Shown: positions 54,560 through 63,709, counted from the first letter of the stretch. The stretch: 64,000 nucleotides of DNA from CBDATA01 sp965202845 (GCA_965202845.1 OZ241856.1:2604001-2668000), one strand, 5' to 3'. Notes: generated from the letters alone by a model not told the origin. Numbers and translations are program-made.

Positions 54560-56644
54560 ACGTGTCCCCCCCCCCCCCCCGGATTTTCCGATTACGGGGT
54601 GTTCGGCGTGAGCCGCCTGCTGGCGCTCCTCCTGGGCGCCGGTCTGGCGCTTTCCGGATGTGGCGACGAGGAGGATCCCGCCCCCGCGCCGGCTCCCGCT
54701 CCTGCGCCCGCACCGGCCCCCGCGCCTGAGCCCGCCCCGGAACCCGCTCCCGAGCCCGAGCCGACTCCGGAACCGGAACCGGAGCCCGAACCGGAGCCGT
54801 TCACGATCTCCATGACGCCCCCGATGGCGGACATGGACAAGGACTGCATGGGGTACGCCCTGTGCCCGGACGCCATGACCGACGAGAAGAAGGCGATGGC
54901 CTCGGTGAACGGGAAGATGGTGGTGAAGAGCTCGCACGACGCGATCCTCACCCCCTTGTGGATGGACCCGGTTCCGAACGGGGTCGGGGTCACCGGCGGC
55001 ATGGACAACATGCCGTTCCAGAACATTGACTGGAAGGCGATGCAGTCGGAGGTGGTCGGCATGGGCGTCACCTTCCGGGCGGTGCGGGTGAAAACGGGCG
55101 CCGGACAGGAGACGGTTCCGGAGAGCGAGGTGGTGCACATCACCTGCGGCCCGTTCGCCTGCTCGGAAGCGTCGATGACGAAGCCGATGGCGCCGGAGAT
55201 CACGATCGCCGACTCGGCGGTCTGCGCCGCCTGGGACCCGGAGCTGGAGCTTCAGGTCGGCAGGATCGACAACGATGTCAATGGCATGTATACCGCCGCC
55301 GGGGCGCAACTCGTGTGGTACCACGACGATGGGATCGATCTCGGCTGGGTGTCGACGTCCAGCGTGGACATGACGGTGAAGCACGTCTTCTCCGGGCCGT
55401 TCATGAAAAATTACTACGTCGTCGGGCCGAACGCGGTCAAGGGAACGAACAAGCCGGTTCCGATGGAAATGATGAAGGGTTCGGCGATCGACAAGACCGG
55501 GAACAACAGGTACGAGCCGGGTATCGCCAACAAGGTGCCCGAGACCGGGACGTCGACCCCCGCATTCTCCGATGGGACGACCCCCGGGATCAACGCGGAC
55601 AAACTGGCCGATGTCTGCCTGGAGGACGGCTGGTACAGTTCGACGGCCGGTCGCCTGCAAAAGCCGGATCAGTGTTTCCGGGTGCGAGTGAATGAGGCAA
55701 GGCACACTCTTGACCTCTCTCCCGCCAGCAAGAGTATGGTGGCGAACTATTTGTCCGGGTACAGCGTTGAAGTGTCTCCGGTGAATGGCTCGGTGTCCTG
55801 GGGCAAGGTGAAGTGGGAGAAGAATCCGTTCAAGGATCTGAAGTGCGAGCCAAAGACCTTCATGGCGGCCGACCAGGTTGACGTCTGCGATTTGTTTGAG
55901 GAGGAGGTGGATCATGCGCTTTCCGGGGGCTGGGGTCCGGTGGAATTCGACCTGTCGGGCACTGGAAACAACGCCAGGATGGCGCTCTGGCGGGTTTCGC
56001 CGAAGACGGCGCCCACGCCCCATCGCTTCAAGAGCCTCTTTTTCGACGACAATCTGAACGGCAAGATCCATCGGGATGCTCCTTCCATCGTGGTGTCGAG
56101 CGGCAAGTACTCCATCGACACCGGCAAGAAGGACCTCCAGGGCGGCACCGGCCGATGGACGAGCGATTTTTACAATGTTCATGTTCCGTCGTCGGTAGCA
56201 AATCGTTCGAACGTGGATGTTATGAGGAATCAGATGGTTTCCTTCGTATGGATGTCGTTGATGGACGGCGACGGCGATCCGACGATGGGAGATTTCGGCA
56301 AGGTGGACATCACCGGCGCGACCGCCGGCAAGGCGGACGGGAAGGCGGACAACTACGGGGATGACGACGATGCGCAGATGTGCTCGGATTCCGACGGCAA
56401 GGGTTGCGACGCCAAGTTCGAGATGGACTACACGCTGAAGTTCGGGGACGGCATTTTTGATTGCCATGAGGAGCGGACCCTGACCCTGAGCTGCGAGTGG
56501 GACGCGGGGGGCCTGCTCAAGACCGCGAAGAACAAGGGGAATCCGTCGGACGCCAATGTTGGGGACAAGCGACAGCTTGACAGAACCATCAACAGCATCC
56601 CGAACGTCCACAACTTCGCGGAGTGCACGGTGACGACGAATTAG
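54551..56644 (+). CDS. Phase-variable stalked lipoprotein, copy B1 (in frame, ON)
   Basis: 697 residues. AGGAGGT is 6 nt before the ATG. It reads MKPTCPPPPPGFSDYGVF through 15 C, then SRLLALLLGAGLALSGC as the lipobox, DEED, a PAPAPA/EPAPEP/EPEPEP stalk of about 35 residues and the ectodomain. The first 140 ectodomain residues almost match A1/A2 (MTPPMADMDKDCMGYALC, KMVVKSSHDAILTPLWMD). Later parts follow the B type: DGIDLGWVSTSSVDMTVKHV, SVSWGKVKWEKNPFKDLKC, a Ca-loop-like MDGDGDPTMGDFGKVD and TLSCEWDAGG. The many Cys suggest periplasmic or surface disulfides. No known family. Confidence 0.85.
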   Translation: MKPTCPPPPPGFSDYGVFGVSRLLALLLGAGLALSGCGDEEDPAPAPAPAPAPAPAPAPEPAPEPAPEPEPTPEPEPEPEPEPFTISMTPPMADMDKDCMGYALCPDAMTDEKKAMASVNGKMVVKSSHDAILTPLWMDPVPNGVGVTGGMDNMPFQNIDWKAMQSEVVGMGVTFRAVRVKTGAGQETVPESEVVHITCGPFACSEASMTKPMAPEITIADSAVCAAWDPELELQVGRIDNDVNGMYTAAGAQLVWYHDDGIDLGWVSTSSVDMTVKHVFSGPFMKNYYVVGPNAVKGTNKPVPMEMMKGSAIDKTGNNRYEPGIANKVPETGTSTPAFSDGTTPGINADKLADVCLEDGWYSSTAGRLQKPDQCFRVRVNEARHTLDLSPASKSMVANYLSGYSVEVSPVNGSVSWGKVKWEKNPFKDLKCEPKTFMAADQVDVCDLFEEEVDHALSGGWGPVEFDLSGTGNNARMALWRVSPKTAPTPHRFKSLFFDDNLNGKIHRDAPSIVVSSGKYSIDTGKKDLQGGTGRWTSDFYNVHVPSSVANRSNVDVMRNQMVSFVWMSLMDGDGDPTMGDFGKVDITGATAGKADGKADNYGDDDDAQMCSDSDGKGCDAKFEMDYTLKFGDGIFDCHEERTLTLSCEWDAGGLLKTAKNKGNPSDANVGDKRQLDRTINSIPNVHNFAECTVTTN
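54566..54580 (+). repeat. Poly-C tract (15 C) in lipoprotein B1
   Basis: Fifteen C encode five Pro directly after TGT. This length is in frame, so this copy is the only one ON. Confidence 0.9.
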
Positions 56645-56661
56645 CGTTTCCCTCGGCGCGG

Positions 56662-56736
56662 GGGGCTGACTCGTGGACCCCGGGGCCGACCGGCCCCGGG
56701 GGGGGCGTTTTGCGGATTTTTTGGGGTGGTGTATAC
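56662..56736 (+). repeat. 75-bp direct repeat left of the IS element
   Basis: Starts GGGGCTGACTCGTGG and ends GGTGGTGTATAC. It matches 58653-58727 at 73 of 75 positions by eye (A/C after GTGG, and T6G4 against T5G5). It holds the B1 terminator and the first part of the next promoter. It is best read as a long target-site duplication. Confidence 0.85.
56678..56701 (+). terminator. Intrinsic terminator after lipoprotein B1
   Basis: CCCCGGGGCC / GGCCCCGGGG stem with a 4-nt loop, then further G and GCGTTTTGCGGATTTTTT. It lies within the left 75-bp direct repeat. Confidence 0.75.
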
Positions 56737-56875
56737 CCTACTTTGACAGTTGAGCACGATTTCGGTCGGGGCGTCGGATCGGAAAGCCGTTGAAAACAAA
56801 CCTTTTCTGAAACAGGGGATTTTTCGCAACTCGCTGTGTTGTGCCTAGCGATTTTTGATAGTTTGACTTCTGTGC

Positions 56876-56881
56876 TATACT
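56876..56881 (+). promoter_or_regulatory. -10-like TATACT of the transposase
   Basis: TGTGCTATACTCC, 6 nt before ATG 56888. This is again leaderless spacing, and no ribosome site is visible. Confidence 0.45.
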
Positions 56882-56887
56882 CCGCCC

Positions 56888-58543
56888 ATGTTCGTTCGCG
56901 TCAAGTCAACCCCCAACAGCCCCCGACGCTCCGTACAACTCGTCGAAGGCGTCCGCAACGGAACCAAGGTCCGCCAACGCATCGTCCGACACATTGGCAT
57001 CGCAAAGGACGACAAGGAGCTCGAACGCCTCAAGCGGCTCGGCGAGTTCATCAAGACCAAGCTCAAGACCGAGCGCCAGCCTCTCCTCTTCTCCCCCGAA
57101 AAGCTCGCCGAACAGGTCATCCGCGTTGGGCGCGAGGGCGACGGCAAGGCGACCCTCCCCGTCGATCTCAAGCAACTGAAGGAAGCCCAACGGATCACGA
57201 CCGGCATCCATGAGGTCTACGGCGAGGTCTACCGGCATCTGGGTCTGAACGCGTTGTTGCCGCGCTCCCGCTATCGGGCGTACCACGACGCCCTGTTCCA
57301 CACGGTGATGGCGCGGATCGCCAACCCCGACAGCAAGCGCGGCAGCGTGCGGAGTCTTGAAGACGACTTCGGGGTGAGCCTGCCGCTTCACAAGGTCTAC
57401 CGGATGATGGATCGGCTGGACGCGAGGACAATCGAACGGCTTCGCGCCCGGGTCGGCGACGCCACCCGCTCGGTGTTGCCCGATCCGGTCTCGGTGTTGT
57501 TCTTCGACTGCACCACGCTGGCCTTTGCGACAGAGGAGGAGGATGAACTCCGCCAGAAGGGGTACAGCAAGGACGGCAAGCACCGCTACTCGCAGGTGCT
57601 GCTAGCGCTGATGGTCACCCGCGAGGGGCTTCCGGTGAGCTACGAGGTGTTCCCCGGCGCCGCCTACGAGGGGCACAGCCTGGTTCCTGTGTTCAAGGGC
57701 TTGCTGCGGCGTCATCCGGCGCAGCAGGCGGTCTGCGTGGCGGATCGGGGGATGCTCAGCGCCGCCAACCTGGAGACGCTGGAGGCGATGGGCGGCGGCT
57801 ATGTGGTGGGCGCCCGGCTGCGCCAGCTCCCCGGCGCGCTACGCAGGAAGATTTGGAATCTCGACTCCTACGTCCCGCTGAAACACTCCTCGGAGCGCCT
57901 GGTGAACGAATGGGATCACCAGGGGCGACGCTTGATCGTCACGTGGTCCGCCAAGCGAGCGCGCAAGGACGCCCGGGATCGCCGCCAGGCGATCCAGCGG
58001 GCGTTCGACAAGCTGTCGCAAAGCGACAACCCCAAAGCGCTGTTGTCCCAGCATGGCGCCAAGCGCTTCATCGCCGTTGAGGGGGATGCGCGGCTCGTCG
58101 TGGATCAGAAGAAGATCGACGAGGCGGCGCGCTGGGACGGACTGGCCGGCGTCATCACCAACCTGCGCGATGCGCAGGCCGCCGAGGTGCTGTCGCACTA
58201 CCGGGGACTCTGGCGGGTCGAGGAGAGCTTCCGCATCACCAAGCACGATCTGCGCGTCCGGCCGATCTGGCACTGGACCGAACAACGGATCCGCGCCCAC
58301 ATCGCGATCGCCTTCATGGCGTTCGCCTGCGTGCGCCATCTGGCCTATCGGGTCGCGCTCCAGAAGGAGCGGATGTCTCCCGAAGTCATCCGCAATGCGC
58401 TGGCGCACCGCAAGTGTTCGGTGTTGCTCTGCGAGAAAACCGGAGAGCGATACGCCATCCCCGCGAAGCCGTCCCTGGAGGCCGAGAGCATCTACGCCGC
58501 GATGAGACTCCCCCTGCCGACCACGCCGTACCAGCTCGCCTGA
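56888..58543 (+). CDS. IS1634-family DDE transposase
   Basis: 551 residues, intact. N-terminal FVRVKSTPNSPRRSVQLVEG is typical of the family. DDE core: Asp in VLFFDCTTLAFATEEEDEL, Asp in AVCVADRGMLSAANLE, and Glu in GLWRVEESFRITKHDLRVRP, with GKHRYSQVLLALMV after the first Asp. The final catalytic segment is followed by FMAFACVRHLAYRV. It cuts and inserts the element. No frameshift or stop, so the element may be active. Confidence 0.93.
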   Translation: MFVRVKSTPNSPRRSVQLVEGVRNGTKVRQRIVRHIGIAKDDKELERLKRLGEFIKTKLKTERQPLLFSPEKLAEQVIRVGREGDGKATLPVDLKQLKEAQRITTGIHEVYGEVYRHLGLNALLPRSRYRAYHDALFHTVMARIANPDSKRGSVRSLEDDFGVSLPLHKVYRMMDRLDARTIERLRARVGDATRSVLPDPVSVLFFDCTTLAFATEEEDELRQKGYSKDGKHRYSQVLLALMVTREGLPVSYEVFPGAAYEGHSLVPVFKGLLRRHPAQQAVCVADRGMLSAANLETLEAMGGGYVVGARLRQLPGALRRKIWNLDSYVPLKHSSERLVNEWDHQGRRLIVTWSAKRARKDARDRRQAIQRAFDKLSQSDNPKALLSQHGAKRFIAVEGDARLVVDQKKIDEAARWDGLAGVITNLRDAQAAEVLSHYRGLWRVEESFRITKHDLRVRPIWHWTEQRIRAHIAIAFMAFACVRHLAYRVALQKERMSPEVIRNALAHRKCSVLLCEKTGERYAIPAKPSLEAESIYAAMRLPLPTTPYQLA

Positions 58544-58768
58544 GGGCTCGAACCCCGCTGCCGCAGCCTTCAGAGGGCTACGTTTGTAGTGCCTAGCCAG
58601 AATGTCGGCTATTGACCGTCAAGGATTTATCGCTCAAAACTGTCGAAGTCAAGGGGCTGACTCGTGGCCCCCGGGGCCGACCGGCCCCGGGGGGGGCGTT
58701 TTGCGGATTTTTGGGGGTGGTGTATACTCGCCCGCAGCTTCTTGCCATACCAATCAGGAGGTAGCGAT
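58544..58768. other. Right end of IS, repeat and promoter region of B2
   Basis: 225 bp without a gene: the non-coding IS right end (to 58652), the right 75-bp repeat with a second terminator-like stem, a -10-like TATACT at 58723-58728 and the shared leader of B2. Confidence 0.7.
58653..58727 (+). repeat. 75-bp direct repeat right of the IS element
   Basis: Second copy of 56662-56736. Its final GTATAC runs on into TCG to form TATACT, the probable -10 of B2. The IS therefore appears to have entered at this -10, and the duplication restored it. Confidence 0.8.
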
Positions 58769-60827
58769 ATGAAGCCTTTTACCCCCCCCCCCCCCCCGAA
58801 ATTACGGGTTTTACGGGTGGCTGATCTCCGCGCTCGTCCTCGGACTGGCGCTTGCCGGGTGCGGCGACGACGAAGATCCGGCTCCCGCCCCAGCTCCGGC
58901 CCCCGCGCCCGAGCCGGCCCCGGAGCCCGCTCCCGAGCCCGAGCCGACTCCGGAACCGGAGCCGGAACCCGAGCCGGAGCCGTTCGTGATCTCCATGACG
59001 CCCCCGATGGCCGACATGGACAAGGACTGCATGGGCTACGCCCTGTGCCCGGACGCCATGACCGACGAGAAGAAGGCGATGGCCTCGGTGAACGGCAAGA
59101 TGGTGGTGAAGAGTTCGCACGACGCGATCCTCACCCCGATGTGGATGGACCCGGTTCCGAACGGGGTCGGGGTCACCGGCGGCATGGACAACATGCCGTT
59201 CCAGAACATCGACTGGAAGGCGATGCAGTCCGAGGTGGTCGGCATGGGCGTCACCTTCAAGGCGACCCGGGTGAGTGTGGGCGCCGGTCAGGAGGCGGTT
59301 CCGGAGAGCGAGGTGATGCACATCACCTGCGGCCCGTTCCATTGCTCGGAGGCGTCGATGGAGAAGCCGATGGCGCCGGAGATCACGATCGCCGATTCGG
59401 CGGTCTGCGCCAGCTGGGCTCCGGATATGGAGCTTCAGGTCGGAATGATCGACAACGATCTTGCTACCCAGAGGAACGCCGGGGCGCAAATCGTGTGGAA
59501 AGAGGACGAGGGGATCGATCTCGGCTGGGTGTCGACGTCCAGCGTGGACATGACGGTGAAACACGTCTTCTCCGGGCCGGAGATGAAAAATTACAGGGTC
59601 ACCGGGCCGAACGCGGTCAAGGGGACGAACAAGCCGGTTCCGATGGACATGATGAAGGGATCGGCGGTCGACAAGACCAGGAACAACCGGTACGAGCCGG
59701 GGATCGGCAACAAGGTGCCCAAAGCAACCACCGATGGGACAGACCCCGGGGACAACGCGGCGAAGCTGGCCGATGTCTGCCTGAAGGACGACTGGTACAG
59801 CTCGACGTCCGGTCGCATTCAGAAGCCGGATCAGTGTTTCCGAGTGCGAAAAGCAGGAGGGCACACTCTTGACATATCTCTCTCCGTCTTGTCGGGGCAC
59901 TATCTGTCCGGGTACGGCGTCGAAGTGTCTCCGGTGAATGGCTCGGTGTCCTGGGGCAAGGTGAAGTGGGAGAAGGATCCGTTCAAGGATCTGAAGTGCG
60001 AGCCGAAGACCTTCATGGCGGCCGACCAGGTGGATGTCTGCCAGTTGTTCGAGGAGGAAGTGGATCATGCGCTTTCCGGCGGCTGGGGTTCGGTGGACTT
60101 CGACGTAACGGGAACCGACCTCAACGCCAAGATGGCGCTCTGGCGGGTTTCGCCGAAGACGACGCCCACGCCCCATCGCTTCAAGAAGCTCTTTTTCGAC
60201 GACAATCTGAATGGAAAGCTCAATGCGGATGCTCCTTCCATCGTGATAAGCGGCTCGGGCGCAAGCGCGACGTACTCCATCGACGCCGGCAAGAAGGATC
60301 TCAAGGGCGGCACCGGCCGGTGGGCAAGCGATTTTTACAACATCCATGTTCCGTCGTCGATAACTGCAGATTCGAGCGTGACGACGATGAGGGAGCAGAT
60401 GGTTTCCTTCGTGTGGATGTCGTTGATGGACGCGGACCAGGATCCGACGATGGGCGACTTCGGCAAGGTGGACCTCGGGGTGATGGAAAGCAACGCGATC
60501 AAGGCCAATAGCAAGCCGGACAAGAAGGCGGACAACTACGCGGACGGCGACGACGCGCAGATGTGTTCGGACGCCGACGGAGCAGGCTGCGACGCCAAGT
60601 TCGAGATGGACTACACGCTGAAGTTCGCGGACGGCCTTTTTGATTGCAAGGAGGAGCGGACCCTGACCCTGAGCTGCGAGTGGGACGCGCAGGGGATCTT
60701 GAAGACGGAGATGAACAAGGGGAATCCGACGACGGCGAGCGTTGCGGACAAGGGCAAACTCGGCAGCAAGTCCGGCACCCTGAAGAACGTCCACAACTTC
60801 GCCGAGTGCAAGGTGACGATGAACTAG
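58769..60827 (+). CDS. Phase-variable stalked lipoprotein, copy B2 (out of frame as sequenced)
   Basis: ATG 58769 with the same 42-bp leader as B1. The 16-C run puts the signal peptide in the wrong frame, which then stays open by chance for several hundred codons (LRVLRVADLRARP...). With 15 C it reads RNYGFYGWLISALVLGLALAGC, giving 685 residues. The ectodomain is of the B type (GIDLGWVSTSSVDMTVKHV, SVSWGKVKWEKDPFKDLKC) but has its own variable segments. Instead of MDGDGDPTMGD it has MDADQDPTMGDFGKVD. The stalk is the shortest of the four. It is OFF by one base. Confidence 0.8.
58782..58797 (+). repeat. Poly-C tract (16 C) in lipoprotein B2
   Basis: Sixteen C; 15 would restore the frame. It sits directly after ATGAAGCCTTTTA. 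Confidence 0.9.
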
Positions 60828-60849
60828 CTGTTTCTTCCGGCGCGGCTGG

Positions 60850-60878
60850 ACCCCGGGGCCGACTGGCGGCCCCGGGGT
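60850..60878 (+). terminator. Intrinsic terminator after lipoprotein B2
   Basis: ACCCCGGGGCC / GGCCCCGGGGT with a 7-nt loop and TTCTCCTT behind it, 22 nt after the stop. Confidence 0.8.
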
Positions 60879-60885
60879 TTCTCCT

Positions 60886-60891
60886 TACAAT
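60886..60891 (+). promoter_or_regulatory. -10-like TACAAT of pxpA
   Basis: Seven nt before ATG 60899, just after the lipoprotein terminator. Leaderless spacing. Confidence 0.5.
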
Positions 60892-60898
60892 CGGCGCC

Positions 60899-61654
60899 AT
60901 GCGCATCGACCTGAACTGCGACATGGGCGAGAGCTTCGGCAATTACGCGCTCGGCTGCGACGAGGACATCCTCGGGATCGTGACCTCGGCGAACATCGCC
61001 TGCGGCTTCCACGCCGGCGATCCGGTCATCATGGACCGGACGGTGGCGCTCGCCCTGGATCGGGGCGTGGCCATCGGCGCCCATCCGGGCCACCACGATC
61101 TCCGCGGATTCGGCCGACGGCCGATCCAGGCGCCGCCGAGCGAGATCGAGGCCGACGTCCTCTACCAGGTGGGGGCGCTCGCCGCCTTCGTCCGCTCCCG
61201 GAAGGGTCGGATGATTCATGTGAAACCCCACGGGGCGCTCTACAACCAGGCGGTGGCGGATCCGGCGCTCGCCCAGGCGCTGGCGCGCGCGATCACCCGC
61301 GCCGACCCGAATCTGGTCTTCGTGGGCCTCGCCACCGCGGCTCCGATGCGGGAGGCGGCGGAGTCCCGGGGACTCCGCTTCGCCGGCGAGGCGTTCGCCG
61401 ACCGGGTCTACAACCCGGACGGAACCCTCCAGTCGCGGCGCGTCCCCGGTTCCGTCATCCACGACCCGGAGCGGGCGGCGGAGCAGGCGGTCGCCATCGC
61501 CCGGGGAACGGTGATCGCCCACGACGGGACCGGAGTCCCGGTGTCGGCCGACACCCTCTGCCTCCACGGTGACAACCCGGCGGCGCTCGAAAACGCCCGC
61601 GCCGTCCGGCGCGCGCTGGAAGCGGCCGGCGTCCAGGTTCGTGCGCTCGCCTGA
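60899..61654 (+). CDS. pxpA: 5-oxoprolinase subunit A (LamB/YcsF family)
   Basis: 251 residues. MRIDLNCDMGESFGNYALGC is the family signature start, then ANIACGFHAGDPVIM, GAHPGHHDLRGFGRR, VKPHGALYNQAVADP and GEAFADRVYNPDG. With PxpB and PxpC it opens 5-oxoproline to glutamate using ATP. Pyroglutamate could come from gamma-glutamyl turnover (ggt and the AIG2-type protein in this window). It overlaps the next gene by 14 bases. Confidence 0.95.
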   Translation: MRIDLNCDMGESFGNYALGCDEDILGIVTSANIACGFHAGDPVIMDRTVALALDRGVAIGAHPGHHDLRGFGRRPIQAPPSEIEADVLYQVGALAAFVRSRKGRMIHVKPHGALYNQAVADPALAQALARAITRADPNLVFVGLATAAPMREAAESRGLRFAGEAFADRVYNPDGTLQSRRVPGSVIHDPERAAEQAVAIARGTVIAHDGTGVPVSADTLCLHGDNPAALENARAVRRALEAAGVQVRALA

Positions 61655-63446
61655 ACCACCCGCGCCCCCGGAAATCCGGAACGCCGGCGAATCGGCCTTT
61701 ATCGTCGAGTTCGGCAACGAAATCTCCCGCGAGCGGAACGCCCGCGCCACCGGCCTCGCCGCCCTGCTCGAACGCGAACCGTTCCCCGGCTACCGGGAGG
61801 CGATCCCCACCTTCCGTTCGGTTCTGGTCCTCCACGACCCGGAGGCGGATCCCGCGTCCATCCGCGCCCACGCCCTCGATTGCGCCCGGCGGGCCGAAGA
61901 GACGCCGCCGCCCGAACCCAGGCGCATCCGCATCCCCTGCGTCTATGACGGAGCGGACCTCCCGGAAGTGGCGCGCCGGGTCGGGGTTTCGGAAGACGAA
62001 CTGGTACGGATCCATTCGCGGCGGGAGTACCGGGTCTACATCATCGGGTTCACGCCGGGATTCCCCTATCTCGGCATGGCCGATCCCCGGCTCGACATCC
62101 CGCGCCGCAAGACCCCCCGGGTGCGGGTTCCGGCGGGCGCGGTGGCGCTGGCCCGCGCCCAGACCGGCATCTACCCCTGGGTGACGCCCGGCGGCTGGCA
62201 TCTGGTCGGCCGCACCGACCCCGCGCTCCTCTTCGACCCGGGGAAGGACCCGCCCGCTACGTGCCTGCCGGGCGACCAGGTCCGTTTCGTCCCGGTGGAC
62301 GAACTCCCCGAACGCCACCCGACCCCAAGCGCATCCCCGCCTGTCGGCGTCCCGGCCTTCGAGGTCCTCCACGGCGGACTCCTCACCACCGTCCAGGACC
62401 TGGGCCGCCCCGGATTCCAGCGCTACGGCGTGCCGTGGTCGGGCGCCGCCGACCCGCCTTCGCTCCGCTTCGCCAACCGCGCGGTGGGCAACCCGGACGG
62501 CGCCGCCGGACTCGAGTGCGCGCTGCTGGGGCCGACGCTCCGCTTCCTTCGCCCGACGCTGCTGGCGCTGGGCGGCGCCGATCACCACGCGCATCTGGCG
62601 ATGCCACGCGGCGCGCGCTGGCCGATCCCGGTCGGCATGTCCTTCCTCGCCCCCGAAGGCGGCGTCCTCCGCTTCGCCGGCCCACCGGCGGGGATGCGCG
62701 CCTATGTCGCGTTCGCCGGCGGGATCGACGTCCCCGAAACGCTCGGTTCCCGCTCCACCTACCTGACCGCCGGGTTCGGGGGATTCCTGGGCCGGGCGCT
62801 CCGCCCCGGCGACCGGGTTCCGTTGGGGCGTCCGTCCCCCGCCGCCCGCCAGAACCGCTTCGAACCCGCCGCACTCCGCCCGCCCCCGTCCGGTCCACTG
62901 CGGCTGCGGATCAGCCTCGGCCCGCAGGAGGACTGCTTCCCCGCCGCCGCCCTGAAGCGGCTGCCGGAGATGGTCTTCACCGTCTCGAACGACTCGAACC
63001 GGATGGGGACCCGGCTTGACGGCCCGGTGCTCCGGCACCGCCCCGGCATGCAGGAGATCGTCTCCGACGCGAACCCGCCGGGCGCGGTCCAGGTTCCGCC
63101 GGACGGCCGCCCCATCGTCATGGGGGCGGACCAGGGAACCACCGGGGGCTATCCGAAGCTCGGCGCCGTGGTCGCCCCGGACCGGGCCCGACTGGCGCAG
63201 GCGCTCCCCGGCGCCGAAGTCGCGCTGGAGATCGTTTCGCTCGAAAAAGCCCGGGAGATCGCGCTCGCTACCAGCGAAGCTCCCGGAACAACTCCCGGAT
63301 TCGGGCGTCCAGCTGGTCGCGGGTCTCCCGGAAGCGACGAAGCTGCTCGACCTCGCGAATCGCATCCGCCGGGTCGGAAATCGGCCAGCGCAGCCGCTCC
63401 ACCCCGGCCGGCAGCACCGGGCAGACCTCCTCGGCGCAGAGCGTGA
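61641..63446 (+). CDS. pxpBC: 5-oxoprolinase subunits B and C fused (KipI-KipA)
   Basis: 601 residues. Residues about 1-225 are PxpB/KipI (NAGESAFIVEFGNEISRERN, EYRVYIIGFTPGFPYLGMAD, TGIYPWVTPGGWHLVG). From 235 on it is PxpC/KipA (FEVLHGGLLTTVQDLGRPGF, GVPWSGAADPPSLRFANR, VAFAGGIDVPETLGSRSTY, FTVSNDSNRMGTRL, GADQGTTGGYPKLG). GTG 61641 overlaps the pxpA stop. After about residue 550 the sequence (GRPAGRGSPGSDEAARPRE) is no longer KipA-like and runs antisense over the arsC-like gene for 179 bases, so the true end may have been lost or extended. Confidence 0.93.
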   Translation: MRSPEPPAPPEIRNAGESAFIVEFGNEISRERNARATGLAALLEREPFPGYREAIPTFRSVLVLHDPEADPASIRAHALDCARRAEETPPPEPRRIRIPCVYDGADLPEVARRVGVSEDELVRIHSRREYRVYIIGFTPGFPYLGMADPRLDIPRRKTPRVRVPAGAVALARAQTGIYPWVTPGGWHLVGRTDPALLFDPGKDPPATCLPGDQVRFVPVDELPERHPTPSASPPVGVPAFEVLHGGLLTTVQDLGRPGFQRYGVPWSGAADPPSLRFANRAVGNPDGAAGLECALLGPTLRFLRPTLLALGGADHHAHLAMPRGARWPIPVGMSFLAPEGGVLRFAGPPAGMRAYVAFAGGIDVPETLGSRSTYLTAGFGGFLGRALRPGDRVPLGRPSPAARQNRFEPAALRPPPSGPLRLRISLGPQEDCFPAAALKRLPEMVFTVSNDSNRMGTRLDGPVLRHRPGMQEIVSDANPPGAVQVPPDGRPIVMGADQGTTGGYPKLGAVVAPDRARLAQALPGAEVALEIVSLEKAREIALATSEAPGTTPGFGRPAGRGSPGSDEAARPRESHPPGRKSASAAAPPRPAAPGRPPRRRA

Positions 63447-63678
63447 TCACCAGGTCGGCCTCCCCGATCGGGATGTCCGCGATCCCCTTGGACTTGGCGT
63501 CCGCAATATCCACTCCGATTTCGCGGAGCGCGCGGATCGCCATCGGATGCACCCGCCAGGGCTGGGATCCGGCGCTCCACACCTCGACTCCGGGGGGCGC
63601 ATGGCGGCGGGCGAGCGCTTCGGCGAGCTGGCTACGCGCCGAGTTGGCGACGCAGAGAAAGACGAGGACGCGCGGCAT
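63268..63678 (-). CDS. Low-MW phosphatase/arsenate reductase-like protein
   Basis: 136 residues. The P-loop VFLCVANSARSQLAEAL has CX5R right at the N-terminus; DLVITLCAEEVCPVLP and RWPISDPADAIREVE fit the thioredoxin/mycothiol-type ArsC branch with a second Cys pair. It would reduce arsenate or dephosphorylate tyrosine; the Cys pattern favours arsenate reduction. ATG 63678. It overlaps the tail of pxpBC and is divergent from the esterase gene. Confidence 0.85.
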   Translation of the reverse strand: MPRVLVFLCVANSARSQLAEALARRHAPPGVEVWSAGSQPWRVHPMAIRALREIGVDIADAKSKGIADIPIGEADLVITLCAEEVCPVLPAGVERLRWPISDPADAIREVEQLRRFRETRDQLDARIRELFRELRW

Positions 63679-63709
63679 GCCGGCCTCCGAACGCTATCCT
63701 TTCTGCATC

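Larger units (their letters stand above)
56737..58652 (+). mobile_element. IS1634-family insertion sequence
   Basis: 1916 bp between the two 75-bp direct repeats. Imperfect terminal inverted repeats: left CTACTTTGACAGTTGAGC, right (reverse complement) TTGACTTCGACAGTTTTGAG. One intact transposase gene. Long, variable direct repeats are a known trait of IS1634-type elements. A subterminal GTGCCTAGC occurs near both ends (about 56841 and 58591). Confidence 0.85.

Noticed and set aside
58769..59872. The other frame of B2 as a real Arg-rich protein
   Set aside because: It begins correctly, but after the C-tract it is low-complexity Arg/Gly sequence; the paralogues show which frame is real.
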